From Sphagnum magellanicum (lineage: Eukaryota; Streptophyta; Sphagnopsida; Sphagnales; Sphagnaceae), in assembly GCA_021904315.1 (NCBI GenBank), contig CM038910.1:17856001-17920000 (forward strand): a DNA stretch of 64,000 bases, given 5' to 3'. Shown here piece by piece: positions 31,109 through 42,440 of this stretch (positions are counted from its first letter, which is position 1; each line of letters starts with the position of its first letter). Both the position numbers and the translations under genes were made by a program. The notes under the pieces were generated by a model that did not search any database, was not told the origin of the DNA, and saw only the letters and a program-made list of their open reading frames with translations.

Positions 31109-32425
31109 ATTTTATATATTAAAGCAACAGTGGTGTTTGTTTGTCTGTCCGGGCAGTGTTTGGAAAATTCTTCCAATCACTGTCCGTTCCCTGCGGTGTG
31201 CTTTGTAGAAGGGGGGGGCCCGGGTAAGTTGAGGAATTTTTTGATTTGGGAATTTCGATCTCTGTGACAGTTATTATTCAACTGACAACTGATGGACCTG
31301 GCATGTGAGAGGTTCAGGTTCAGGCATCTAGTGGATGGAGGGTGCGCCGGTGGGTGAATCATTTTGGCCCAGTGTGATTCGATGGAAATCGGTGTTCATG
31401 CATCCAGTGGATGAATGGTGCGCCAGCGGGTGCTGAATCACTTTGGCCCAGTGTGATCCGATGGAAACCATGGGATGAAACTGGGATTTCATGGATGGGG
31501 TGAAACTGCCCCCTAAAGGTCAGTTTACTTGGTCAGTAGTTTTTTTTTTTTTTTTTGAGGCTTTTTCTTATCATGTTTTTTTTTTTTCCTTGCTCTCACT
31601 TTTTTCCTGGGCCTTTTTTTTTTCTCTTTTTTTTTTTCCTTGAAATAACACACTTGTGCATTATGCACAGGGTTCACACTAATTTAATTTAATTTTTTCA
31701 ATCAAATCAGACGCAACCCAATTCAATCACTTAACTCATGTCATGTCTTGATGTTTCATCCATTGAAACTAGTGTGAACCCTGTGCATAATGCACAGGTG
31801 TGTTATTTCAAGAAAAAAAAAAAAGGGGGCCTAGGAAAAAAGTGAGAGCAAAGAAAAAAAAAAAAGCATGATAAAAAAAAGGTTCAAGAAAAAAAAAAAA
31901 AAAAACTACTAACCAAGTAAACTGACCCCTGGGGGCAGTTTCACCCCATCCATGAAATCCCAGTTTCATCCCATGGTTTCCATCGGATCACACTGGGCCA
32001 GAGTGATTCAGCACCCGCCGACACACCATCCATCCACTGGATGCTTGAACACCGATTTCCATCGGATCACACTGGGCCAAAGTGATTCAGCACCTGCCAG
32101 CGCATCATTCATCCACTAGATGCCTGAACACCGGTTTCCATCGAATCACACTGGGCCAAAGTGATTCACCCACCAACGCACCCTCCATCCACACCCTCCA
32201 TCCACTAGATGCCTGAACCTGAACCTCTCACGTGCCAGGTCCATCAGCAGTTAGTTGGGTAATAACTGTCACAGAGATTGAAATTCCCAAATCAAAAAAT
32301 TCCTCAACTTATTCGGCCCCCCCTTTTGCAAAGCAAATCACAGGGAACGGGCAGTGACTGGAAGAATTTTTCAAGCACTGCCCGAATAAACAGACAGACA
32401 CCACTGTTGCTTTAATATATAAAAT
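31109..32425. mobile_element. long foldback (near-palindromic) element, non-coding
   Basis: Two arms, about 31109-31681 and 31770-32425, are reverse complements of each other around a loop of roughly 88 bases. The ends read inward as ATTTTATATATTAAAGC followed by AACAGTGGTGT. The arms keep high identity along most of their length, including the inner GGTTCACACT end. Each arm holds tandem units of about 80 bases (CCCAGTGTGATYCGATGGAAA core): two in the left arm, three in the right, which explains the longer right arm. There is no open frame of note, so it is a non-autonomous long-TIR or foldback transposon. No target-site duplication could be fixed because both ends are AT-rich. Confidence 0.85.
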
Positions 32426-32838
32426 TTACATCCTACATGGTTGAACACAAATAAATAAATAAATAAATAAAAATCATCAATTTATTAATCAATCACCAAA
32501 TGGCTATGTTCATCAAATGATTTTGTGATTTGACATTCAAAAATAATTAAACCAAAAACAATTTTTTTTTTTGGTCAAATAGATGGATTTTAGAACTTGT
32601 GATAATTTAGTTTGCAAAAAATTGGGTTAATACAAAAACTTGATAATTAATGGTCAAGTGGGTTAATAATAAATTAACTGACTTTGATGAATTAGTTTGC
32701 AAAAGTAGGTTAGCTAATTACCCTTGAATTTTTTTTAAAATTTAAAGTCTGGGTTTAATTAATTAAAATAGCTAATTAATTAATTGCAAAGGAGGTTATC
32801 TAGTTTCCACCAGGGAACTCACGCACGGCAGTGCCCAC

Positions 32839-32862
32839 GTTGGGAGCCGCTCCCAACGGTCA
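32839..32862 (+). promoter_or_regulatory. MSA-type (G2/M) element within a perfect hairpin
   Basis: Positions 32839-32857 form a perfect 9+1+9 inverted repeat (GTTGGGAGC c GCTCCCAAC). Overlapping its right arm, CCCAACGGTCA at 32852-32862 matches the mitosis-specific activator consensus YCYAACGGYYA bound by three-repeat MYB proteins. It lies just upstream of the coiled-coil gene leader. Function inferred from the consensus only. Confidence 0.5.
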
Positions 32863-32937
32863 TGTCGCGGTGAGATCCCACCGCTCTATTTAGCCAATTC
32901 GTCCCCCTAGGAAGATCGTGACCGTCAAATCTCTCAG

Positions 32938-32946
32938 AAACCCTAA
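32938..32946 (+). promoter_or_regulatory. telo-box AAACCCTAA
   Basis: An exact telo-box lies about 80 bases downstream of the MSA-like element. This is the position where plant promoters often carry it near the transcription start. It marks the likely 5' end of the gene with start codon at 34095. Confidence 0.5.
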
Positions 32947-33751
32947 ATTAGGCTTCACCGACAACACACCACCTCCGCGAGTCGTTGGAGTAGTGTTTGA
33001 ACTTCCTCGTGTCGTCGCCCCGCTTTGCACTGCGAACGAACGGGGGAGGGGGGGTTCTCGCGGAGGGTGGTCTTCAGTGTCGCGGATTTCGCAGCCCCTT
33101 TTCCGCTCGTTTCGGACGTTCTTGGAGCTACAAATTTTCCGCTGTGGTTAGTTCTCTCGTTTCTAACCTACCGACTGTTTTTTATCCGGAGAATTTTGGT
33201 GCAATGTCTTTGTTGATTTCTTCGCTTGAACTCTCGAGAGTTTGGAGTTTGTACCGTCCTTCGTCTCTTCTTCTTCTTCTTCTTCTGTTTTCTTTGTTTC
33301 CAGAAACTTTCAGAAACTTCAGAAATTTGAGATGCAGCGAGTAGTGAGTGGATCCGATTTGTGACTGCTGTTTGCATTCGGGATTGAGCAATTAATTCTT
33401 TGTGATTTTGAAAGGTTTTTTTGGTAGTGGAAGATCGATTTTGTTTGTTCCCTGCATTGTTAAGGTTAGATTTTCCTTGTTGTCCTCGGCTTGCATATAT
33501 ATTATTATACAATTGATTGTTTCTTTCTTGAAGATGGACTGAGTCGGGTTGGTTTTGTCTTGCGTTCTTTCTTTTTGAAGCATCGAGGAGCTTCGTGTTC
33601 GTGTCGAGCCTCCGATAGAGTCAAGGATCATCTGTGTCTTCTTCTTCTTGCTGTTTTCTTGGTGCAGCGTGAATTCTTGTTCTTGGATTTCACATCGTGG
33701 TATACAGATTCCAAAGAAACGAGGCACGCATGTACTCATTGAGCATCCTTG

Positions 33752-33905
33752 GTAAGTTTTGCACCTTCTATCTTTCTCTGTCTGGTCGCGTTTTCCATGA
33801 GACATTCCCGACCGTTTATTTCATGATACAAAAGCGTGTATCTGCGTCTGGAGAATAAGGAGTGCTAAGTCTTCTTGTTCTTCTTGTTCTTCCTCTTTCC
33901 TCTAG
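33752..33905 (+). other. candidate 5'-UTR intron of the coiled-coil gene
   Basis: The donor TTG|GTAAGT at 33752 is close to consensus, and the acceptor TTCCTCTAG ends at 33905. The leader between about 32950 and 34094 holds several short upstream frames, none of which joins the main frame, so a spliced leader is likely. RNA evidence is needed to confirm it. Confidence 0.5.
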
Positions 33906-34094
33906 GCTCAGATCGTTCTCTTTCTACATCAGTGAATGCTGCAACCTTTCTTACTCATGAACTGTTGGAATAGAATGCAAGAAGCACGACAGAGCCGCGA
34001 TTTTTCTTAATCAGAAACATCGATCCTTAACAACAGCGCATGGTTGTTACATCATTCTTGAGGACTTCCGCGTCTTCCTCTCTTCTTGCGCGCA

Positions 34095-37000
34095 ATGATT
34101 CACTGCTTGGTAAAGCGACGGCTGGCACCACCACCAGGCCACACGCGGCATCAATTGAGCAATGAAGCTGTCGTCAGGTGTGATCTCGAGTCGTCTTCAG
34201 CAGCGACAGGCATACTCTGCGGGTTTACGAATGTCGATCATGGAGAGGAAAAGAATGACTGTTTCTTCTCAGAACGTACAAGAAGCTCATGCATTGCGAG
34301 CTCCTTAGCAGAAGCAGCTTCTTCCAGAGCTGAAGGTGCGACACGACAGCAGCTGAAGATACATGAATCTCCAAGCAGAGACGAGGAGGAGCACAAATCT
34401 CGAATTGGGGAGGAGGAAGAGCCACTATCAAGCTTGATCGGACCAGCAGCGCACAAGTTCTGTGTCGAGGGGAGAAAAAGACTGAGCGGGCCGTATCCCA
34501 GCGTCTCCGACGTCCGTGAAGCTCGACGAGCATCAGAATCTCTTCATCATCATAGGAGTCCTTTCGAGGAGCTGCTGCCACGCAATTCTAGCAAGGATCG
34601 TCATCGGGCTGCTTCTGAAACTGAGAAGTTTGCGTATATGTCACTCGACGGGCGCTTGATGAATGCAGAGATGGCAACGAAATCCACCACTATTGGACTA
34701 GGCACTGGGGGGCTACTGGAGAAGGAAGCTCGAGCATGGGATGCATTCCATCCCTTACACAGGGTGTTGATTGTAGCTGTGTCAGCTGCTGCTGCTGCTG
34801 CTGCTGGGAAACGTCAGAGTGTGGCAGAGTTCTGTCGTTTACAAAAGCTCGTAAATGCTCGGGTACTAACGAACATTCCATTCTCTTGACCCATGAGATG
34901 AAATGCTCAGGATGTGAAGATTCCCGCTCTGGACATTAAGACTGGACTTGATCTGTTTTGCAGGAGAGGGAGCTGGAGGTGATTAGGCAGAAATTGAGCA
35001 ACCTCTGCAGCAATCAGGAAACCCAGAAGAAATCTGAAGCTCTTGTCGTAGGACTTGAAGCCCGCAGCGAAGAGGATTCAATGGACTCTGCTTGCAGCGT
35101 GGAGGGGCAGCAGCAACCCATTAATGGGCTATGCACAGATTTTTCAGCGGAAGAAGGGATGGCTAACAGGGACGTTCATAATGGAGTGTGCCTGGAAGAA
35201 CGCGAAGCAGTTGTGACTGATGACACTAGTGAAGCAAAGTGGTACAGTAACCCATTGCTGCAAGCTGGTGAACACTACTTCCAAATGTGTACTCCGGAGA
35301 TCGACGACCCACTGTTCCGAAATTGGACACCACAAGAGAATTTTGGGTGGAAGTCGATGATGATGCAAATGGATGCAGGTCTTTTATGCGCTGGAACGGG
35401 GCCTGCTGTTCCGCAAGATCAGCACCTATCTGATGCCTCTGAAGGTGAGAAGGTCAGCACGGGGAGGGTGACAGCGTCTACTATGGAAGGAGCAGAGAGG
35501 ATCCACCTCCCACATCAGAGTGGTTTAGGGTTCCCAGAGGATTCTACTGAGGAATTGCTTGCAGAGCTTGAGAGCGCGCCAGAAAAAGTACAGTTCCAAA
35601 CCAACCGCTTCAATTCTCCGGATTCTTAAGTTCTGCCGATTCTTTCGATGAGAAAAATCAGTACATTTAAACTTTGCCTTGTAAGAACTGCAGGTTGCAG
35701 ATATGGAGAGCCAGATCAAGACTATGAAACATTATGCAATGGACAGCTATGCTAACAAGAAGAGTTCAGAGGTCGAGCTTGAAGAATGGATTGATGGTGA
35801 CTATGAAAATCAGGTTTTCTTCTCAGTTTCTGCTATGTTGCTCAGGGACAATAATCGTGCATCTTAATAGATGGTAGCCCTGGTCTTCCGAGTGTCTCTG
35901 CGTTGCACTAAAGAGAAAGCATGGGGGCATTGGATATGGCTGATAGGTGAGAGCATGCATGGAAATTACAGAACTGAGAAGGCAGCTTCACAGCCAGGAG
36001 TCTGAATACAAAAGCTTGGTGCGGAGCTGCAAGGTGAGCACTTTTATGTACATAATGGAAAAAATGATGTCAGGATGCTGGCAAACTGAGTCAAAAGACT
36101 CAAAAGATGAAATTCGCAGATGATGCTTGCAGTGAAGTCAAAGGAGATTGCAGAGCTGAGGGAGGACTGCCAACGACGGGACATAGCCCTGGATGACATC
36201 ACTGCTGCAGCACGAGCAACAAGAACTGCAAGTGATGAGGTAACAGAATTTTGATCCCAAACCATTGTGACAGATGGCAGTTTTGCTATCAGAGGACTTT
36301 TGAGTTTATCCTGGACAGGGCACTTGGGGTTGCTGGAAGCAGAGAATTGGAGTTCTTGAGGATCTTTGCAGACGAAAAGACACTGTGATATTTGACCTAA
36401 AACAGGACATCCTTGCTCTGGAAAACAAGGTAGTTTATTTTCCTCAGAGCCACAGCTATTTCCATCTCTAAAGAGCTTTTGCACTATATTGTACCTAGGT
36501 TGTTCTCTTGGCATGTGATGACTCAAAATCTTCCTGAAGCATTTATGCAACACCTAAAAGACCCAACCAGGAATCAAATAATGGACAAAGTCTGATTGCA
36601 GGTGCAAATATGAACTCAATACACCTTGATTCTGTTATTGCAGGTTCATGGTTTAAGGACATTCCAGTCACCGGCAATGTTTTGTGGAAGGCACAGTGTT
36701 ACATCTTTATCTCCACACCAATCTGATGAACATCTAGCAGGAAGCATGTCACTTCCTATGTCTCCTAAAAGGTTTCCACATTATCTGCCACCACCAGGCG
36801 AATCAGCACAAGTACATATTATAGCAGAGTCACAGAAGGATTGTTCAAGTGATGGTGGAGATTGTTCCTCATTATCAATGCTACCATCATGTGAGGACTA
36901 TGTAGCTGCTGAAAAGCCAGTGCAGGCATATCGTATTGATCAAGAAAGCTCCAAGGATTTCTTTTCTCCTCCCCCCTCAACAATTGGGGACGATTTTCAG

Positions 37001-37591
37001 GAACTGGAGAGTTCTCTACTTGCACTTTCTGTAGAGGAAGAGAGGAAGATTGGAAGTGGGCAATGCACATCCAGTCGAAGATACATAGATATTTCCATCC
37101 CCCCTACTGAAGAATTTCGAGTTATCAAAGAGAGTGACTTCAACACACATCGTCTCCCAAGGCGCAAAACAAAACCTCCTGGTAAGACCTCTGATACCAA
37201 GGGAGAAGTTTGCATAAGACTCAGCTCAGAGTGTAGCAGGAGAGGCAGAATAATTACTAACAGTGGTGTCCTTTTTTGCTGCACAAATGCAACAGTGGCA
37301 TTCACAGATATATTCACAGTGCAAGGGAGTGCAGCTGCTTCTACAATTGTTGATGATTTCATGAGAACTTCATGCTCAAGCTCAAGCATAAGCTTGGTAT
37401 CATCAGGACAGAAGGCAAATCGGGAACCAATCTGCAGTCCTCGAAGAAGTGTTGAAATTCTTAGATCTGTCAAGACAAATACTTGTTATGAACCCCGAAG
37501 AGCCGTATCTGTGGATCTAGGCAGCAGTGGCTTCAAGTCACTTGCAAGGAATGAATTTAAAGAGAACGTCAAGCAAAGACGGTGGCAGTGA
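34095..37591 (+). CDS. coiled-coil protein of unknown function (7 coding exons, 917 residues)
   Basis: Proposed exons: 34095-34862, 34964-35587, 35694-35813, 35947-36033, 36120-36239, 36343-36429, 36644-37591. All junctions are phase 0 with GT-AG ends, giving 917 codons plus stop. Residues 1-215 are polar and probably disordered. Near residue 216 comes PLHRVLIVAVSAAAAAAAG, a short hydrophobic/alanine segment, followed by charged heptad-like sequence (RERELEVIRQKLSNLC). The four short central exons encode helical Glu/Lys/Arg-rich segments (VADMESQIKTM, ITELRRQLHSQESEYKSL, KSKEIAELREDC, DLKQDILALENK), so a coiled coil is likely. The last exon is Ser-rich and disordered with RRS motifs. I do not recognise the family. 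The acceptor of exon 6 was chosen because it alone gave an open frame that joins both neighbours. The promoter hints at G2/M expression, so a cytoskeletal or division role is possible but unproven. Confidence 0.85.
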
Positions 37592-38370
37592 CAAATCCTC
37601 TTGCTACACTCAAATGATCAAGCAGCCCTTTTTTGTTGCTGTATTTGAGAGGTTCTGATGGGGGTGGGTGGCACAGAGGAGCAGAAATACGATTATCTGC
37701 ATTCATTCCTGATTCCTGACATTCTGGCGGCAAGTAAAACATACAGTTGACCTTACAGGAAACTGCTTAAATGCTAAACATTTCGTTTGCATGAACTACT
37801 CCCAAGTGGAGTTGAGGAAAATACTAAGTTGAGTTTGTAATGGACATTCTTGTTTGGGAGACAATTTCTCAATCAATTCTGACTAATCCACTCAAGCCCT
37901 AAAATATTCAAGAACCAAAGCAGACATTGTTTTACTGTTATATTTACTATCTCAATCCGAAAATTGGTCTAATCATAGCTTACAATTAAGGTCTGCAAAC
38001 ACCAAATGAAAAGCACTGACATACTTCTCCATCATATTTGTACACACAAATGTGTCTCTCTTGAGCTCCATAGATTGATTTATTTCACAAAAGTCCAAGA
38101 ATAACTATAGTACTCTGTTCTAATCTAGTTATAATAGTAGGTTTAAAAGCTAAAAACCCGTCACAAAATTTCTAGCATTTGAAAAATTGCCCTTAATTCT
38201 CCAATGCTTCCATAGCTCAGAAGATCAAAACAATATGTATATGCTCTGCGTGCTTATTTTTGTACATAGAAATTACAAGTTTTTGCATTACAAATATGCT
38301 GCATCTTTTTGAAGTTTTTTTTTTGGTTTTGTTTTTTTTTTGTTTGCAGGAGTTTCTTAAGAGAGTTTTG
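37592..38370. other. convergent 3' UTRs and short spacer
   Basis: The stop codons of the coiled-coil gene (+) and the small-protein gene (-) face each other across 779 bases. The segment is AT-rich with T-runs near 38316-38341 and probably holds both 3' UTRs and their poly(A) sites. Overlapping tail-to-tail transcripts are possible. Confidence 0.5.
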
Positions 38371-40333
38371 CTAAAGGGTGGTTGAGAAGCTTGAAGGACT
38401 AGAGTACATTTGATGCAAATTGCTTGCCTTGGCTGCAACGTCAAACTGAGGGGTGTATTTGTCCCTGGAATCTTTCAGCAACATCTCTGGAGGGAAATTC
38501 AGAAATGCCCAGTTGCTTCTTGTCCACCTGCAAGAAATACCCCCAAACATAAAGAAAAAACCCACAGCAAACACATCAATTGCAGCAGCACACACATATA
38601 GTCTTTTGGTTGAAGAAGAAAAGAAGGAAGGGTGTTGATGCTGGTGTTCATCATGCATGATGGTCAAGAAGAGAAGGAAGACAGGGTCTTTGAGCTTTTG
38701 AAATCTGTCAAGAAGAGAAGAAGATGAATAAGTGTTCATGAGGTACTTGTTGAGCTTTGATTTCTGTTGAGAAGAAAAGAACACTGAACATTTATGGGGG
38801 GACTCTTCAAGCTTTTGATCTCTGTCAAAGGAAAAGAGGAAATGGGTATTGCTTACAAGATACTCTTCGAGCTTTTGACTTCTGTTGAGAAGAAAAGAAG
38901 AATGGATGTTTTTGAGGTATTCTTTAGAGCTTTTGAGTGTTTGTTCATGAGATACTCTTTCAGCTCTTTTGGTCTCTGTTGAGGGGGGATGACTTGTGTT
39001 TACAGGGCGGCAATCTTCTGCAATTTGTTTTTCAAAGGCGTGTGTTTGAAAGCAAGCATTTTCTCTTTCTTAAGAAGGATGGAGTGAAGGATTAGAGCAG
39101 CTCTCTCTCTCTCTCTCTCTCTCAGTGCTTTCACAATATTTTTTGGTAGAGAAGAAGAATTGAGTGTCTAGAATTTAGGTTTAGAATTGCTTTTTCTTTC
39201 CTTTGAAGAAGAAGAAGACTGAATTTTTAATGAGTTCCTCATGTTGGGAAGAAAGAATCAATCGATTGTTTTTTCAAGCTAAAATTCCTTGTTTTACTAA
39301 AACCCGTAGCTTCTTCGCGCAAGTTTTGGAGCTGAGAGTTTTGTAGTGACATACCAGTCTGGGCTGCTTGCGGTGGGCTGCTGTACTTCCATCGAAGCTT
39401 GTTTTGGCACTTCAATCGAAATTGCTGATGCTGCTGATAATGATGAACCACCACCGCTCTGTCCATCATGCAGTCATGGGATCAAACATCTCAGAAACCA
39501 GCTATGAGTATCACATTGCAGATGTACAGAAACATGTGCAGAGTCAGAGGGTTTCTTTCTTTCTTTGTTACTTCAGCCGAGTTTTCACTTCTAAGAGCTT
39601 CTGTCAACTATCTAACGAGCACAGTAGTAGCTGCTCGAATTTGTTGCAGTCCTCTTGCAAGCCTTTGAACAGGCTGCTTGTACAGCAAGCAAGCAAGCTC
39701 CAAGTTTGCTTCGAAAACTCATCAATATATCATTGCATGATCCGTGAGTTTTTTTCCTCTCTTTGGTCTTCTCCGACTATGACTACAAAAGTAGGTGATC
39801 ACAAGCAACAGTAAACTGAATATTTATACATTTTTTCCAATTCTGAAGCTGCAGATGAGCAAGCTCAAGGCTGTTCTTACAAGTTCACTACTTTAGTACT
39901 CACTTGTTGTGTCACAGTTGCTGCAAGAGCTTTCTGGGCTGCAGCTTCCTTCAGGTGTTCCTCCATAGCTCTTTGCCTTGATCGCCAGAACGCCGAAATC
40001 TCGTCCTTTGTCAAAGAACTGTTGCTCCTCTTCGTCACTGCAACGCGTGAGAAAACGCAGAAAAATAACAAAGTGTTAAGCTTAAAACTCGTAAGTGCCG
40101 AGCATCCATCCCCCAAAAAAGATCAAAAAAAGATTTGGTGCGAAAACAGAAAACCGCGGCGCTCCAGCAGCTGCTACAAAATCCATAAGAAGAGACAACC
40201 ACCAGACTTCACAACGTCCTAAAATGCAAAAACAAAGTCTTGCAGAGGAAAACTTCACTAACGCTTCCTAGAACACCATACCTTTCTGATTATCCAAGGG
40301 ATGTGAGTCCCAACCTGACATCAAAGAACCCAT
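38371..40333 (-). CDS. small plant-specific protein of unknown function (4 exons, 148 residues)
   Basis: Read on the minus strand, exons are 40333-40282, 40037-39904, 39458-39355 and 38527-38371. All introns are GT-AG, and phases join to 149 codons including the stop. The protein starts MGSLMSGWDSHPLDNQK. A charged helix follows (SLTKDEISAFWRSRQRAMEEHL), then a Ser/Ala-rich linker, and a C-terminal block with PDWWTRSNWAFLNFPPE and KYTPQFDVA. As I recall, the MGSLMxGWDS start, the LTK-EI--FW---EEHL helix and the WWT(K/R)SNWAFLNEPP block are hallmarks of an uncharacterised land-plant family of about 120-170 residues. No catalytic motif, signal peptide or membrane span is visible. The order of conserved blocks and clean splicing argue for a working gene. 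The third intron (38528-39354) carries a degenerate minisatellite. Confidence 0.87.
38660..38990. repeat. degenerate minisatellite in intron 3 of the small-protein gene
   Basis: A motif close to GAGCTTTTGATYTCTGTTGAGAAGAAAAGAAG recurs about five times at intervals of roughly 60-80 bases, with decay (near 38690, 38750, 38810, 38870, 38930 and 38960). It lies inside the intron on the strand opposite to the gene. Confidence 0.6.
39103..39122. repeat. (CT)n microsatellite
   Basis: About ten CT dinucleotides in a row lie within intron 3 of the small-protein gene. On the gene's own strand this reads (AG)n. Confidence 0.8.
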
Positions 40334-41300
40334 TGAGCTCAAAAATTTCACAACACACCAAAAAAAACAAACAAATTTACAGACTACTTTTCTCCCACTA
40401 ATTTTCAGAGTCCCACTTTCAAGTCGATAGCTCGAGCTTGGGATACTGATAAAATAAAATAGTAATGGATGTGAGAAATACTGATGCAGGTCTAGCTGAT
40501 ACCACCCAGTATGTAATATGGGTGCTGGGTGAGAGGATCCTCTAAGCTATAACTGCAGGGATCAAGAGGGCAGGGTCAAGAGCAGCAAGCAGAAGCAGCA
40601 ATACTGGTGAAACTTTTTTAGAACATTTAAAAACTCGAGATTCTCAGAGCTGGATGCTCAATATGTACCCAAAAACACGAAAATCGATCCACAACCCAAA
40701 ATCCTACAAGTAGTCTACTCTGTTGTGTGAAAAGCTTGAAAGACACGAAATCAAACAGAGTAGACACGCAGCAGAGTTATCACCGCTCGGCTCTCGTTTT
40801 GTTTGTTTTGCTTGTTTGTTTGTTTGTGTATGAGCGCTGCATGCGCGCATGTGCAGCAGAGGCCATTGGTATGCGTGCGTACAGTACTGTAAAAAGAAAT
40901 GGAGGCTTGGTCAGGTCGTCCGGTCGGTGTTGGGTGCTTTTCTTTTACTTCCGTCGAAAAAGAAATTTAGTGAAACTAGTGGGCTGTGCCACAACTCGCT
41001 CTGTCCTAAGTGTAACTTAGCATTTTTTTTCTTTTCTTTTTTCCCTTTTTTTTCGGCGAAATTAGTTTACAACCTGGCGAGAGAGACCAAAAAAAAAAAA
41101 AAAACAACAACAACAACAACAAGGCCAGGCCAAAATGGACCTTTGTTTTGTTTTTTTTTTTTGGGGTGTGGAAAAGATGGGCTTAAGTAGCCATATTATG
41201 AGGTTGAAAAACAATCTAAAGTTATCTTATTTAGAGAATAGGTTCCAACCCTAATTTTTTTTTCTATTTCTCCCTCTAAAGTCTAAACCAAATTTGGCTA
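40334..41300 (-). promoter_or_regulatory. probable 5' leader and promoter of the small-protein gene
   Basis: Upstream of the start codon at 40333 the DNA keeps mixed composition to about 41010 and then turns into homopolymer-rich spacer (T-runs, A-run and (ACA)n near 41022-41122). The transcription start should fall in the mixed part, but no convincing TATA box or initiator could be picked. Confidence 0.35.
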
Positions 41301-42185
41301 AGTCCTCTCATGCATGGTTGCCAACCCACCAACTTCAGAAATATGGGAAAAGAAGGGGGACCAAAAAAAAAACTAATTGTTACACAAAAAAAACATCATT
41401 TGTAATTTTAGGGAAAGTAAGATTTTCCACCCCAAATAATAATTTTCTTTTAAAAAAACATAAAACAAGATTTTCAAGCAAAACTCAAACTAATACTATC
41501 ACAAAAATTGAACTCATGCCCCAATTCATAAGTTCATCCACTTTACATTATTAATTCAAAGGCGTATCCATTCAACATTCCTCTATTCTTCCCCTCTACA
41601 CCCATTCTCAAAAAGGGGTTATCACAATGCCCTTTATCCCCAAGTTGAGACATATAAAAATAATTTTTTTTTTTAAAAAAAAAGAAGAGTGGAAACAATG
41701 GGTGTTGTGGATGAAACCCTAACACTAATAATGCATCCAAAGTGATGTGCTAGATGTATTCAAATTTAAAGTGATTTATCCAATTTGCTATTAATTTATA
41801 TTCAAAAATCCCTCTAGAAATTTGATGCATGTTTTTTCCTCTTCAATATAATTTTTTTAAATTGAAAATATTATACAAAATACCTACCATTTCAACTTAT
41901 TATTCAATTAAATTCAACCAAAAGAATTACACAATTTTTTGGGGGAGGATAAGCCTGGGACACGGTAAAAGTGACGGGCTATTGCCGGTCACTCTGTCAT
42001 CCTGCAATTTGTCCCAGTCACAGGTGCCATGTCAGAGTGAGCTGGCGTGTTATCAGTTATCCTAACTCAGGCCATGGTTGTGATTAACGCAGGTTGTGGT
42101 TAGCTAACCCCTGACTGGACTTGACATGCCCTTGGGTCAACCAGCAGCACCCACCAGGTTGGTACCATGGTTAAAAAAATCCCAA

Positions 42186-42440
42186 AATCCATTTAAATTT
42201 TTTTCTAAAATATTACAAATATCCCATCTTTAGACTTAAATGAGGATCTCTGGGTTCAAATCTTACTTGGGGGGGGGGGGGATATGGCCACTCAAACGCC
42301 ATTTTAAATTATTTCTAAATATTACAAATATCCCAACTTTAGTCTAAATGAGGAAATCTGAGTTCAAATCTTACATTTGGGGGGGGGGGGGTGACAAATG
42401 GCCACTAAGGAGGGGGGGGGGGCCATCACTCAAAATCCAT
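42186..42440. repeat. tandem duplication of about 110 bp with G-runs
   Basis: The segment with TATTACAAATATCCCA, TTAAATGAGGA, GTTCAAATCTTAC and a run of 12-13 G occurs twice, near 42210-42282 and 42321-42392. A third G-run lies near 42411. G-runs at the same place in both copies suggest duplication of a unit that already held one. Confidence 0.75.

Noticed and set aside
34225-34581. 118-codon minus frame opposite coiled-coil exon 1
   Set aside because: A shadow of the sense exon, which has matching splice phases and continuation.
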